Origin: Salinicola halimionae
GTDB lineage: Bacteria; Pseudomonadota; Gammaproteobacteria; Pseudomonadales; Halomonadaceae
Length of the DNA stretch: 64,000 bases
Direction of reading: 5' to 3'
Assembly: GCF_003206065.1 (NCBI RefSeq)
Contig: NZ_PZJQ01000005.1
Coordinates: 650,761 to 714,760 of the forward strand
The position numbers and the translations under genes were made by a program. This document shows positions 55,310 through 64,000 of this stretch, in pieces. The number at the start of each line of letters is the position of its first letter. Position 1 is the stretch's first letter. The notes below the pieces were generated by a model. It was not told where the DNA came from. It saw only the letters and a program-made list of their open reading frames with translations, and ran no database searches.

Positions 55310-55783
55310 TCAGTCATTGCCGGCCTGACGCATCGGCATGCTGTCGATCGTGCTGTAGATGTCCTGCAACTCGACATCACCCTGCTGCTGCACTTTCTTG
55401 CCGCCATCCTTGCCAACCAGAATCGTCGTGACGCCCTGGTCCGGGCTGACTCCCAACGCCTCCAGCAGGGCCTGCGTCTCGTAGGGCGTCATCGGCTGGC
55501 CGTGACGAGTGCCGCTGTTGCCTTCGACCGTATAGAGGAGCATGTCACGGTCGGTGAACTGGTCCTGGGTCTCGTCGAGCTGCTGGCGCAGATGTCGGTA
55601 GGCCGGTTGCTCGGCGTCCGGCGTTACCAGGATCAGCGGGCGGAAGTTCCATTTGTCGGTGATCAGCGGATTGGCGGGATTCTTGCCGTCGTTTGACTGG
55701 GTCTGGGCACTTGCCGCGAACATGGCGCTCGTCACGAAAAGAGTGCCTGCCACCAGTGCACCGTTCCTCAACCAACGTTTCAT
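55310..55783 (-). CDS. DUF4174-domain secreted protein
   Basis: A 157-residue protein with a Sec signal (MKRWLRNGALVAGTLFVTSA to about residue 26). The DUF4174 core follows: NPLITDKWNFRPLILVTPD, then QLDETQDQFTDRDMLLYTVEG and TTILVGKDGGKK. The fold is thioredoxin-like, but no CxxC is present, so it is not a redox protein. GGAG precedes the ATG. The periplasmic role is unknown. Confidence 0.78.
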   Translation of the reverse strand: MKRWLRNGALVAGTLFVTSAMFAASAQTQSNDGKNPANPLITDKWNFRPLILVTPDAEQPAYRHLRQQLDETQDQFTDRDMLLYTVEGNSGTRHGQPMTPYETQALLEALGVSPDQGVTTILVGKDGGKKVQQQGDVELQDIYSTIDSMPMRQAGND

Positions 55784-55887
55784 GGGCGTCTCCGGAGTGT
55801 CGTTTAGGCGTACTGTAGACCTTGTGACTCGTGAAGGGGAGAGGTGTTCATGCTGAGTCGGCAGTCGAAGAGTGGCGATACCAGGAG

Positions 55888-55919
55888 TGAAAATAAAATA
55901 TCATTATTGAAAATTAATT
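55888..55919. promoter_or_regulatory. AT-rich direct repeats upstream of the RpiR gene
   Basis: TGAAAATAAAAT at 55888-55899 and TGAAAATTAATT at 55908-55919 agree at 10 of 12 positions and are offset by exactly 20 bases. They lie 56 bases before the RpiR start. Autoregulation by that protein is a reasonable reading. Confidence 0.4.
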
Positions 55920-55975
55920 TGCTATTAGTGTGGCAAAAGGAATAATCTTACTCATTCGAAGCAGAGGGATAGCTC

Positions 55976-56893
55976 ATGGCCGATCACGAAGGTTTCGATA
56001 TGCCTCCGACATCGATTGCCGCCCTGCAGGCGCTGGCGATCGCCGCGCGGCGAGGAGAGGCGCAGGCACCCAGGCTGACACCCGGTGGACTCAAGCTGCT
56101 GGAACAACTGCTGGCGGCACCGGAGTCAGCGGCGACGCTCAGCATTTCGGCGCTGGCAGAGCAGCATGGCATCAATGCCTCCAGCTTGACTCGTCTGGCG
56201 CATGCCCTGGGGCTGCCTGGATTCAAGGCGTTTCAGGCACTGTTCCGCGCCGATGCCACCAATGGTGCTTTCTACTCGACCCGCGCAGAGCGCTTGCTCG
56301 ATCTCGGCCAGATTCCCAAGGATGGCCAGCATCCGGTCCAGCAGCAGGCGCTATGGCAGGAGGAAATGGGCAATCTTTCCCGGACCGCCGAAGGTCTTGA
56401 CGAGACAATGCTGGCGAGTGCCGCTCGCGCGCTGATCGACGCACGCCGAGTTCATGTCGTCGGCCAGCGTGCCTGCTTCGCGGGGGCCCAATATCTCTCC
56501 TATTACCTGAGTTATCTGCGTAGTGACGTGCGCCTGATCGACTCGCTGGGCGGCATCAATCTCGAAGCGGTGCGGGAACTGGGGGAGGGCGACCTGGTGG
56601 TGGGCATCAGCTATCGACCCGAGACCCGTGTCAGCGTCGACTATTGCCGGCAGGCGCTCGAGCAGGGAGCCCAGCTGCTCGCGTTGACCAATCATGCTTC
56701 GGCACGGCTGGCCATGATGACCGAGATGACGTTGCTGGCGTCCGCCGAAGGCCCGTTCTTCTTCAATCCCATGAGCAGCCTGTTCGTGGTGATCGAGATG
56801 CTGCTGTCCCATATGGCCCATGAAATGGGCGGTGACGCAGTGTCTTCGATCCGCCGTCGTGAAGCCTTGATCGCTCGCTGGCAGATCGAGTGA
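55976..56893 (+). CDS. MurR/RpiR-family regulator
   Basis: A 305-residue protein with an N-terminal HTH_6 domain (SISALAEQHGINASSLTRLAHALGLPGFKAFQ) and a SIS sugar-phosphate-binding domain (about 135-265). The latter has ARRVHVVGQRACFAGAQYLSYYL and DLVVGISYRPETRVSVD. RpiR proteins sense phosphosugars or, in several operons, amino-acid-derived ligands. It is followed 59 bases downstream by an aminotransferase, likely its target. AGAGGG lies before the ATG. Confidence 0.87.
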   Translation: MADHEGFDMPPTSIAALQALAIAARRGEAQAPRLTPGGLKLLEQLLAAPESAATLSISALAEQHGINASSLTRLAHALGLPGFKAFQALFRADATNGAFYSTRAERLLDLGQIPKDGQHPVQQQALWQEEMGNLSRTAEGLDETMLASAARALIDARRVHVVGQRACFAGAQYLSYYLSYLRSDVRLIDSLGGINLEAVRELGEGDLVVGISYRPETRVSVDYCRQALEQGAQLLALTNHASARLAMMTEMTLLASAEGPFFFNPMSSLFVVIEMLLSHMAHEMGGDAVSSIRRREALIARWQIE

Positions 56894-56952
56894 TCGATCT
56901 GCTCTGAGACACTTTTGCCATACCCTTTCGCCACATCAGGAGATATTCCGTC

Positions 56953-58248
56953 ATGACCGCTCGCCAAGGGCTCGCCGCCGCCCTGTTGAATCGCGACTAC
57001 CTGGATGACACCAATGCCACGCCGGCATCTGACACCCTATTGATCAACGAGCAGTCACGATGGCTGGAATCTCGCGGTGAAAGAGTCATCAAGTTCGGTT
57101 TCGGCCAATCGCCGTTTCCGGTTTACGGGCATGCGGTCAAGGCATTGGCCGATCACGCCGATCACAAGGCCTATTTACCCGTGCAGGGCCTGCCCGCGCT
57201 GCGAGAGCGAGTAGCCGCTTTCCATGGCGAACTGGATGACGTCACCTGGAGTGCCTCGCGGACATTGATCGGACCCGGCAGTAAACTGCTGTTGTTTGCC
57301 CTGATCAAGGCGCTACCGGCCGCAGAAATCCTGATCCCTGCGCCGGCCTGGGTTTCCTATGCGCCGCAGGCGCGTCTGGCGGGACAGACGGCGATCAAGC
57401 TGGCGGCAAATTTCGAGACGCGCTGGCAGATCACGCCCGAGCAGCTGGAGACGCATTGCCGGGAAGGTGGCGACCGTACGCGGTTGTTGATACTCAACGC
57501 GCCCGGAAATCCTACCGGGCTATCGCCGGACGTCGATACGCAGCTGGCACTGGCGGAGGTGGCGCGGCGCCATGGCGTAATCGTGCTGGCCGACGAAATC
57601 TACGGGCCGCTGACGCACGAGGACGCTCACCGGGCTTTTGCGCGCGACTATCCCGAGGGGACGGTGACGACCAGCGGGCTGTCGAAATGGTGTGGCGCTG
57701 GCGGGTGGCGGCTGGGCGTGATGCATGTACCCGAAGCACTGGGAGACGAGATATTCGCGCGTCTTCTGGGTATCGCCTCGGAGACCTGGTCGAGCGTTGC
57801 CAGCCCCGTTCAGGAAGCGGCTTGCGTTGCTTATCGGATCACGCCCGAGTTGACCGAGTATCTCGACCGTCAGCGAGCCTGGCTGAGCTTGATCGGCCAC
57901 TGGTGTGCAACCCAGCTTCACGCGGCGGATATCCGCGTCCATCTCCCCGATGGTGGCTTCTACCTGTTCCCCGATTTCGAAGCGCATCGAGCAACGCTGG
58001 CCGAGCGCGGTATCACGACCAGCGCCGAGCTGACTGCAAGGTTGCTGGCGGAGACCGGTGTCGCGTTACTGCCGGGGAGTGCATTCGGTTGCGATCCTGC
58101 TCAGCTCACGGCTCGCCTGGCCTACGTCGACTTCGAGGGTGAGACGCTGCTGATGCATCCGCCACAGCGGTATGATCAGCCAATGGCACTGCCGGTGCTG
58201 GAACGAGTGCGTCTCGGCATACGGTCGATCATCGAGTGGCTGGAATGA
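56953..58248 (+). CDS. Class I/II PLP-dependent aminotransferase
   Basis: A 431-residue fold-type I enzyme. PLP-lysine Lys245 is in TTSGLSKWCGAGGWRLG. Ring contacts are in LNAPGNPTGLS and VLADEIYGPLTHE. The substrate-binding Arg region is in AYVDFEGE. The SKW-x-GAGGWR variant and the N-terminal LNRDYLDDTNATP differ from textbook aspartate aminotransferase, so substrate is uncertain; a methionine-, aromatic- or taurine-type donor cannot be excluded. AGGAGA precedes the ATG. Confidence 0.87.
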   Translation: MTARQGLAAALLNRDYLDDTNATPASDTLLINEQSRWLESRGERVIKFGFGQSPFPVYGHAVKALADHADHKAYLPVQGLPALRERVAAFHGELDDVTWSASRTLIGPGSKLLLFALIKALPAAEILIPAPAWVSYAPQARLAGQTAIKLAANFETRWQITPEQLETHCREGGDRTRLLILNAPGNPTGLSPDVDTQLALAEVARRHGVIVLADEIYGPLTHEDAHRAFARDYPEGTVTTSGLSKWCGAGGWRLGVMHVPEALGDEIFARLLGIASETWSSVASPVQEAACVAYRITPELTEYLDRQRAWLSLIGHWCATQLHAADIRVHLPDGGFYLFPDFEAHRATLAERGITTSAELTARLLAETGVALLPGSAFGCDPAQLTARLAYVDFEGETLLMHPPQRYDQPMALPVLERVRLGIRSIIEWLE

Positions 58249-58401
58249 GCTTTTCTCCGACAATTTTCCGAACGCTCTTTGATTGTGCGGCTTTCTTACG
58301 GCAACATTAAATTGCCTGACGACACATTTCTTGGGGAACTCACCACGTCATGTGGCATCACAGATAGGCACACGCATAAACGAGAACTTTTGGAGGTCTT
58401 C

Positions 58402-58791
58402 ATGCAAAGGATCACTGCAATCATCGCGGCAGCTCTGATGACAACAGGTATGGCTAGCACCGCGGCCATGGCACAGGACAACGCGAACAGTGCTCCGCAG
58501 TCCCAGTCTCAGGCACCTGCCAAGAATTTCTCTGACGAGGAACTGCAGCAGTTCGCCGACGCTTCTCAGGAAATCGCTTCGATTTCCCAGAATTATACCG
58601 AGAAGCTGCAAAATGCATCCGATGAAGGCGATCAGCAGAAGATTCGCCAGAAAGCCAACGACGAGATGGTCGAGGCAGTCAATGATAGCGGGATGGATGT
58701 CGAAAAATTCAATTCCATCGGCCAAGCTATTCAGCAGGATCCTCAGCTGATGCAGCGTGTGAAGGGTATGGTGCAACAGCCCCAGCAGTAA
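58402..58791 (+). CDS. DUF4168-domain secreted protein
   Basis: A 129-residue Sec-exported protein: MQRITAIIAAALMTTGMAST leads to a cut near AMA-QDN. The body is a Gln/Asp-rich helical DUF4168 domain, with FSDEELQQFADASQEIASIS and FNSIGQAIQQDPQLMQRV. The start has GGAGG. Function is unknown. It faces a PRC-barrel gene and shares its terminator. Confidence 0.82.
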   Translation: MQRITAIIAAALMTTGMASTAAMAQDNANSAPQSQSQAPAKNFSDEELQQFADASQEIASISQNYTEKLQNASDEGDQQKIRQKANDEMVEAVNDSGMDVEKFNSIGQAIQQDPQLMQRVKGMVQQPQQ

Positions 58792-58857
58792 AAGCGCCTC
58801 AGTGGCGGCCTTGGACGTTTGATGTTGTAGTTTACAGTGCCAAGGATCGTTCATATA

Positions 58858-58890
58858 AAAAACCGCCGACATCGAGTCGGCGGTTTTTTT
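58858..58890. terminator. Bidirectional terminator between DUF4168 and PRC-barrel genes
   Basis: AAAACCGCCGAC, loop ATCGA, then GTCGGCGGTTTT and further T make a perfect 12-pair stem with A/T flanks, serving both convergent genes. Confidence 0.93.
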
Positions 58891-58917
58891 GTGCCAGTGC
58901 TGGAGTTCGTTACGTGA

Positions 58918-59460
58918 TCAATTGTTGTCGATCGCATCGCTGGCATCGTTCAGCAGGTTGGATGTTGCAGTCTTGGTATCGTGCCAAGCGCTGGAAGCCC
59001 CTTGCTTGGTGTTTTCCCACGCATCGGCGGCCTGCTGTCTGGCCTGGTTCCACCAGTCGTTATCATACTCGGGCTGCTGCTTCAGCTCGTCCTTGTCCAG
59101 GTCGAGCACGATGCGATATTCGATGTCATCGAGGTCGTCGTCGTGTTGGGTTTCAACCGTAAAATCGCCTTTCTTGACGACGAAATCCTTGTCACCCATG
59201 TCGAGAATGCCACCCGCTTCGACAACCAGCGCCTGGACGCTCATGTCTTCGCCTAGCAGGATGTCTTCGACATCACCGATGTCTTCGTCCTTTTGGCTGG
59301 AGAGGTATACGTCTGCGTCCATCAGTTCATCGGCGGAGTAGAGACCTTGACGGCTCTGCGAATCCTGATCGTCCTGAGCCATAGCGGCCTGAGACATCAT
59401 TACGCTGCTGGCTGCCAGCGTGGCCACGCCGAGTGTCTGCTTCCATGACAGGTTTTGCAT
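58918..59460 (-). CDS. Secreted PRC-barrel domain protein
   Basis: A 180-residue protein with a Sec signal ending near AMA-QDD. A PRC-barrel-like domain (about 40-115) has YSADELMDADVYLSSQKDEDIGDVEDILLGE and VQALVVEAGGILDMGDKDFVV, read in segments. An Ala/Trp-rich helical tail (WWNQARQQAADAWENTKQGA) completes it. It is highly acidic, as for a halophile periplasm. GGAG precedes the ATG. Role unknown; possibly linked to envelope stress, by analogy only. Confidence 0.83.
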   Translation of the reverse strand: MQNLSWKQTLGVATLAASSVMMSQAAMAQDDQDSQSRQGLYSADELMDADVYLSSQKDEDIGDVEDILLGEDMSVQALVVEAGGILDMGDKDFVVKKGDFTVETQHDDDLDDIEYRIVLDLDKDELKQQPEYDNDWWNQARQQAADAWENTKQGASSAWHDTKTATSNLLNDASDAIDNN

Positions 59461-59581
59461 CAAAATCTCCTTGCCTTGCGGCTTTTTTGCTTACAACTCA
59501 CTGTAATCCTGTAAATTTCTAGAGATTACACTTTGTAATATAGTTGTTCGATTCACTTTTGCAAGCCGTGGCAACGAGCCG

Positions 59582-60457
59582 CTACAGCATGAAGGCCAGT
59601 TCCAGCGGCAGATAGATGAAGGCCAGAAGGGTCGAACAGAAGACCAGGCTGGCGACGTATTCGGGTTCACGGCGTGAGCGCTGGGCGAAGAGATAGTTGT
59701 AGACGGCAACCGGCATGCTCATCTGAAGTGCCACCGCGCTGGCAGCTACCGAGGGCAAGCCGAGCCAGGATGCGATGCCGAAGGAAAGGCCCAATGCAAT
59801 GGGCACGCGGCACAGGGTGAACAGAAAGCCGGATGAGAGGTTGTGCGCCTGCATGCTGGCGAGAGAAACGCCCAGGGTGATCAGCATCAAAGGGATCGTC
59901 AGGCCCGACAGCAGGTGAACGGTATTGCCAAGCCACATCGGTAGATGAGTACCGGTCAGCATCAGCGTCAACGCGATGAAGATACTATATAGCGTGGGAT
60001 TGCGTACCAGCGCCTTCCAGGGATTGCCGCGCGTGGCCATCATCATGCCGACCGTGAACTGAATCAGCGCGTTGGCGACCCAGGCCGCCATGGCGTAAGT
60101 GAAGCCGATATGACCAAATGCGTAGAGCGACACGGGGAGGCCCATGTTGCCGGCATTGGGATACATCATCGGTGAGATGATGACCTGCCAGGGCTTGCCC
60201 AGCAGTCTGGCGACGCCGAAGCTCGCCAGCGCCATCCCGGCGAGTACCAGAAACGTGGTGGCGAGCGTACGGCCGAAGATGTCCGGGTCGACCTCGGCGT
60301 TGGCCAGGGAAGCCAACACCAGTGCCGGGGTACCGATATTGAACACCAGTTTGGTGACGAATTCGGTGGGATAGCTGAATCCCAGGCGAATCCAGCCAAA
60401 CCCGATGCTTGCACCAACCAGCACCGGGGCCATGACCGCGAACAGTTGAGCAAGCAT
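59582..60457 (-). CDS. AEC family transporter (auxin efflux carrier type)
   Basis: A 291-residue membrane protein with about ten helices in two five-helix repeats. The family's conserved Asn/Pro kinks appear in FNIGTPALVLASLA and MMYPNAGNMGLPVSLYAFG. AEC members move small organic acids or amino acids, but substrate is not predictable. AAGGAC precedes the ATG. It is not obviously co-transcribed with its neighbours. Confidence 0.88.
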   Translation of the reverse strand: MLAQLFAVMAPVLVGASIGFGWIRLGFSYPTEFVTKLVFNIGTPALVLASLANAEVDPDIFGRTLATTFLVLAGMALASFGVARLLGKPWQVIISPMMYPNAGNMGLPVSLYAFGHIGFTYAMAAWVANALIQFTVGMMMATRGNPWKALVRNPTLYSIFIALTLMLTGTHLPMWLGNTVHLLSGLTIPLMLITLGVSLASMQAHNLSSGFLFTLCRVPIALGLSFGIASWLGLPSVAASAVALQMSMPVAVYNYLFAQRSRREPEYVASLVFCSTLLAFIYLPLELAFML

Positions 60458-60568
60458 CCAGCGTCCTTGGAAATGATTACGACAAAAGTGGGAAGCTATA
60501 TTGTCGTCAATCCATCAGCAGGCTGGCAATGCGAGATTGTCGATCCTGTTCACCGAGCCGGGCATCGA

Positions 60569-61588
60569 TCAGGTCATTTCCACCACGATACGGCCATGGT
60601 GATTGGCGCAGGTTTCCAGATAGCGATGCGCTTCGATGATCTCCTCGAATGGGAAGCGATAGTCGATTTGCGGTTTGAGTTCGCCGACGCGCGTCATTCG
60701 ATCGACGTCGGCGATGGCCCGGTCCAGCGCCTCGCGATTCTGGGGAATTCCCAGTTCCGGCTTGCCGCTGAAGTTGGAAAGGCAATGCACATGGAACTGG
60801 ATGTTCTTACGAAAGGCCGCCTGAGCCGGGAACGTGGTCTGGTTTCCCCCCATCAGACCGTAGAGAATCAGTCGTCCGCGAGTCGCCAGCACATCGCCCA
60901 GCAGGTTCATCTGCGGGCCGCCAAGGGCGTCGAGCACCACATCGACGCCATGGTGATCGGTGAGCTTGTCGATCCGGGATACCAGGTCCTGACTTTCGGT
61001 ATGGATGACCGCAGCGGCCCCCAGCGACTTCAGGTAATCGACCGCCGATGCGTGCGGCGTCGCGGCGATGACGCGGGCACCCAGCGCTCGGGCAATCTGT
61101 ACGGCGTACGGGCCGCCGATGTGGCAGGCGCCTGTGATCAGCACCGTTTCGCCGGGCTGAAGATCGGCGACCTCGCGAAAGCCGAGCCAACTGATCAACG
61201 ACGAGACGTAGTGAACGCTAGCTTCGGCAGGCGTCAGGCAGGTCGGGTAGGCGATCAGCGCTTCGGCCGGCAGCAGCACGCGCTCGGCGTGTGCCCTATA
61301 CTGGTTGGGGTCGAACGCGGGGATCGAAGCGACCCGGTCGCCCAGCGAAAAGGCGGTCACTCCTGCGCCAACGGCGACCACCGTACCGGCCATTTCGGTG
61401 CCCGAGCCGGCCGGCAGCTTGGCTTCGGTGGGTGCCATGTTGCGGCGCCACATGATGTCGTACCAGTTGACGCCGAGCGCTTCCGCCTCGACCAGCACTT
61501 CCCCTGCGGCGGGTTGTGGGTCGTCGCGCTCGATGATTTCCAGTACGTCGGCATCGCCGAAACGCTGAAATTGTATTGCACGTGACAT
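60569..61588 (-). CDS. Zinc-independent NADPH:quinone-type oxidoreductase (MDR superfamily)
   Basis: A 339-residue medium-chain dehydrogenase. GVNWYDIMWRRN and TEMAGTVVAVGAGVTAFSLGDRV mark the catalytic domain. GETVLITGACHIGGPYAVQIARALGA, with the cofactor glycine loop, and HHGVDVVLDALGG mark the Rossmann domain. The zinc-ligand cysteines of alcohol dehydrogenases are absent. GAGGT precedes the chosen ATG at 61588. Divergent from a LysR gene that probably regulates it in response to a quinone or aldehyde. Confidence 0.87.
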   Translation of the reverse strand: MSRAIQFQRFGDADVLEIIERDDPQPAAGEVLVEAEALGVNWYDIMWRRNMAPTEAKLPAGSGTEMAGTVVAVGAGVTAFSLGDRVASIPAFDPNQYRAHAERVLLPAEALIAYPTCLTPAEASVHYVSSLISWLGFREVADLQPGETVLITGACHIGGPYAVQIARALGARVIAATPHASAVDYLKSLGAAAVIHTESQDLVSRIDKLTDHHGVDVVLDALGGPQMNLLGDVLATRGRLILYGLMGGNQTTFPAQAAFRKNIQFHVHCLSNFSGKPELGIPQNREALDRAIADVDRMTRVGELKPQIDYRFPFEEIIEAHRYLETCANHHGRIVVEMT

Positions 61589-61659
61589 TGTGCACCTCAA
61601 TGTATCCAGGGCTTGCCCCTGACTCTATCGACGATGACCGGTAAACACTATGCTCGGGG

Positions 61660-61687
61660 ATCGATAGTGGTTATAACGCTTATCGAT
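61660..61687. promoter_or_regulatory. Two-tier palindrome between the MDR and LysR genes
   Basis: ATCGATA at 61660-61666 and TATCGAT at 61681-61687 surround an inner perfect palindrome GTTATAAC at 61670-61677, all on one symmetry axis. This fits a LysR recognition site in a divergent promoter. Confidence 0.6.
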
Positions 61688-61769
61688 ACGGCGCCTGCGA
61701 AGACGGTCGTGGTCGTCAGGTTCTGGAAGGGGCGAGTGAGCGTTGCCACTCGCTGAAGGGAGGGCATGC

Positions 61770-62681
61770 ATGAATCGTAGTGACCTGCGTGGGGTGGATT
61801 TCAAACTGCTGGTCGTGTTCGAGACCCTGATGCAGGAACGCAGCGTCTCGCGCGCCGCGGAGCGGCTGTTCATCGGTCAGCCCGCGACCAGTGCGGCATT
61901 GGCGAGGCTCAGGGATGTCTTCGGCGACCCGTTGCTGGTGCGTACCGGGCGCCAGATGGTCCCGACCGCCCGTGCGCAGCAGATCTATGAACAGCTGCAA
62001 CCCGCCCTCGATGCCATTTCCAACGTCCTCAGCCGGACCAGTGACTTCGATCCGGCGACCAGCGACGCCGTGTTTCGAGTCGGCTTCACCGACGATATCG
62101 AGTTTGCCTTGCTGCCGGCGCTGCTCAAGCGGCTGCGTACCGAAGCGCCGGGTATCGTGCTGGTCGTCCGGCGCGCCGACTTCCACTTGATGCCGCAACT
62201 GCTCAACACCGGTGAAGTCACCGTGGCCGCCGGCTATGCGCGGGAGTTGCCGGCCAATGCGAAGCAGAAGATTCTGCGTCACAGTCGCGGCAAGGTGTTG
62301 CGGGCGGATAGTCGCCCCGGGGCGTTGACGCTGGACGAATACTGCAAGCGGCCGCATGCCTTGGTATCGTTCGACGGCAATCTCGACGGCTACGTCGATG
62401 AACTGCTGGCCGAGCAAGGGCGCAAGCGGCGGATCGTGCTTGCCGTGCCCCAGTTCAACAGCCTGGCCTCGCTGCTACGGGACACCGACATGGTCGCCAC
62501 GGTGCCGGACTACGCCGCAGACGTTCTGGCTTCCCAGGGCGGGTTGCGGGTAGACGAGATGCCGCTGGAGCGGGCGCCGTCGCCGCTGAGCATGGTGTGG
62601 CAGAGCGTCTATGACAACGACCCCGCCGAACGTTGGCTGCGCTCGCGAATCCAGATGATGTTTTCCGATAGCGAGGAGTGA
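61770..62681 (+). CDS. LysR-family regulator (NodD/LeuO-like)
   Basis: A 303-residue LysR protein. Its opening, LRGVDFKLLVVFETLMQERSVSRAAERL, and the wing GDPLLVRTGRQMVPT are of the NodD/PcpR/LeuO subgroup. GGGAGGG precedes the ATG. The effector domain runs about 95-300. Divergent from the MDR oxidoreductase with a symmetric operator in between. Confidence 0.88.
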   Translation: MNRSDLRGVDFKLLVVFETLMQERSVSRAAERLFIGQPATSAALARLRDVFGDPLLVRTGRQMVPTARAQQIYEQLQPALDAISNVLSRTSDFDPATSDAVFRVGFTDDIEFALLPALLKRLRTEAPGIVLVVRRADFHLMPQLLNTGEVTVAAGYARELPANAKQKILRHSRGKVLRADSRPGALTLDEYCKRPHALVSFDGNLDGYVDELLAEQGRKRRIVLAVPQFNSLASLLRDTDMVATVPDYAADVLASQGGLRVDEMPLERAPSPLSMVWQSVYDNDPAERWLRSRIQMMFSDSEE

Positions 62682-62918
62682 TCGCCTGACGGGGTCGAGA
62701 CAGGACACTCAGACAGAGCACGAACGTCGACGCGGCTTGACTTCGTCAGTGAAGATCAGAATCATTCGCGCCTGCGGTCTGCCGTCGACCACTCGGCGCC
62801 GCCTCTCTCGCTCGATGCCTGACAAGCGCTTCCGACCTCGCTTCCGCCGCGAAATTCAGCGTGAGGAGAGTCGTTTTCGCTGCCACGAGTGAGCTCAATC
62901 GCTGGCTACGGAATCCGA

Positions 62919-64000
62919 ATGGAACTACTGAGCGTCGTCTTTCGCCATTATCGCTGGCCGTTCATCGGCGTCATGCTGCTCAGCCTGCTGAGTGCGGCGC
63001 TGGGGATCGGCGTCATCGCCTTCATCAACCACTACCTGATCGTGACTGAAACGGGCGGCGGTGAAATCAGTGCCATGACCGCGCTGGTGCCGTTTATCGC
63101 TCTGGTGGCGTTGTTGCTGGCAGTCACGCTCGGTTCCCAACTGGCGCTGACCACGTTGGGCCACCACTTCGTCTACCAGCTGCGCGGTCGGTTGATCAAA
63201 CGCATTCTCGACACCGATATCGAACGTCTCGAGCAACTCGGTAGCGCGCATCTGCTGTCGTGTCTCTCCAGCGATATACGCAATGTGACCATCGCCTTCG
63301 TGCGTCTGCCGGAACTCGTTCAGGGGGTCGTGATCACGTTGGCTTCCGTGGCATATCTATTCTGGCTCTCGCCGCCGCTGCTGATGGTGACGGCGATCTG
63401 GATCGCCGTCACCATGCTGATCGGCTGGTGGCTGGTATCCAAGGTCTATCACCACATTCGAATTACCCGTGCCACCGATAGCCGGCTCTACCAGGATTAC
63501 GAGACGATTCTCCACGGACGCAAGGAGCTGGCGCTCAATCGGGATCGCGCCCGGCACCTGCTGGAAGAGGTCTACGACGCCGACGCGCGAACCTATCGTG
63601 ATCACATCATTCGCGCTGATACCTATCATCTGAGCGCGGGCAACTGGACCAACATCATGATGTTGGGGGCCATCGGCGTGGTGTTCTTTCTGGCCAACGG
63701 TCTGGGCTGGTCGAATACGGCGGTGGCGGCGACGTTTTCGCTGACGCTGCTGTTTCTGCGTTCACCTCTGATCCAGGCCGTCGGCGCGACGCCCACGCTG
63801 ATCACCGCCCAGGTCTCGTTCGACAAGCTGAGGGAGCTGTCGCTAGCCGAATATCAGGCCGATTTCGATCTGGTCGAGACTCATAGTGAATGGCAGACGC
63901 TCGAGATGCGCGACATTACCTATCGCTACCCGGCCAAGGCCGGGCGCGAAGGATTTCCCGTCGGGCCGCTCAATCTGCGTCTGGAGCGCGGCGAGCAGGT
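62919..64000 (+). CDS. YojI-like ABC exporter, transmembrane part (partial, cut by window end)
   Basis: A 360-codon open fragment. [20 protein letters not shown], the IDRR-like [28 protein letters not shown] region and [20 protein letters not shown] align closely with E. coli YojI, an inner-membrane exporter implicated in microcin J25 efflux; SyrD/PvdE cyclic-peptide exporters are related. Six membrane helices are present. The window ends just before Walker A. The start is inferred from the homologous N-terminus; the ribosome-binding site is weak (GGAA). The 237 bases upstream (62682-62918) show no gene. Confidence 0.85.
   Translation, partial: MELLSVVFRHYRWPFIGVMLLSLLSAALGIGVIAFINHYLIVTETGGGEISAMTALVPFIALVALLLAVTLGSQLALTTLGHHFVYQLRGRLIKRILDTDIERLEQLGSAHLLSCLSSDIRNVTIAFVRLPELVQGVVITLASVAYLFWLSPPLLMVTAIWIAVTMLIGWWLVSKVYHHIRITRATDSRLYQDYETILHGRKELALNRDRARHLLEEVYDADARTYRDHIIRADTYHLSAGNWTNIMMLGAIGVVFFLANGLGWSNTAVAATFSLTLLFLRSPLIQAVGATPTLITAQVSFDKLRELSLAEYQADFDLVETHSEWQTLEMRDITYRYPAKAGREGFPVGPLNLRLERGEQ

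Overview
The window looks like a contiguous, GC-rich stretch of chromosome from a halophilic gammaproteobacterium, most likely a member of the Halomonadaceae (Halomonas, Salinicola or a relative). This rests on the housekeeping order rppH-ptsP-tauE-lgt-thyA-folA, which from memory resembles the Pseudomonas order, on the acidic porin and secreted proteins, on a glycine-betaine-type binding protein, and on the density of TRAP transporters. No genus-defining marker such as rRNA is present. I see no insertion sequence, phage gene, tRNA, rRNA or CRISPR array, and base composition is even, so there is no obvious genomic island.

Layout. 1-9.9 kb is a core block: mRNA decapping (rppH), the nitrogen PTS enzyme I (ptsP), a TANGO2-like protein, a TauE/SafE exporter, lgt, thyA-folA, a ProQ-family RNA chaperone and a major porin. 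10.1-14.4 kb is a polyamine-type ABC importer. 14.4-19.6 kb holds phospholipid genes (plsB, a clsB-like cardiolipin synthase), a UPF0149 protein and a SprT-like metalloprotease. 19.9-22.9 kb pairs acs with an ErdR/CrbR-like response regulator, separated by a structured, terminator-ended RNA element whose arms can pair in two ways. 23.8-30.6 kb is a catabolic cluster: HbpS-like protein, GntR regulator, TRAP transporter, atypical crotonase and class III CoA-transferase, with matching palindromes in its control regions. 30.6-34.9 kb has a LysR-sdaA pair, a Crp/Fnr regulator and a second LysR. 35.1-37.3 kb is glutathione-dependent formaldehyde detoxification. 37.5-40.2 kb has an orphan betaine-type binding protein, an esterase and mtgA. 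40.2-45.5 kb joins a GntR regulator, an AGT/SGT-type aminotransferase and a 1007-residue FAD/Fe-S hydroxyacid dehydrogenase. 45.7-48.3 kb couples a sodium/sugar symporter with an L-arabinose/D-galactose 1-dehydrogenase. 48.4-55.2 kb is a second TRAP transporter, a LysR and the divergent 5-oxoprolinase genes pxpABC. The rest holds an RpiR-aminotransferase pair, small secreted DUF4174, DUF4168 and PRC-barrel proteins, an AEC transporter, a LysR-oxidoreductase pair and the start of a YojI-type ABC exporter cut off by the window end.

Functionally the window is dominated by uptake and oxidation of small organic acids, amino-acid derivatives and sugars. Each importer is packed with its regulator and one to three catabolic enzymes. 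The most interesting signals are outside the genes: the alternative-pairing RNA between acs and erdR, a 22-bp perfect palindrome upstream of the first TRAP operon with partner sites at the GntR promoter, exact 20-bp-period repeats across the plsB start, four repeats between frmA and fghA, and a 180-bp palindromic element that carries the tauE stop codon.
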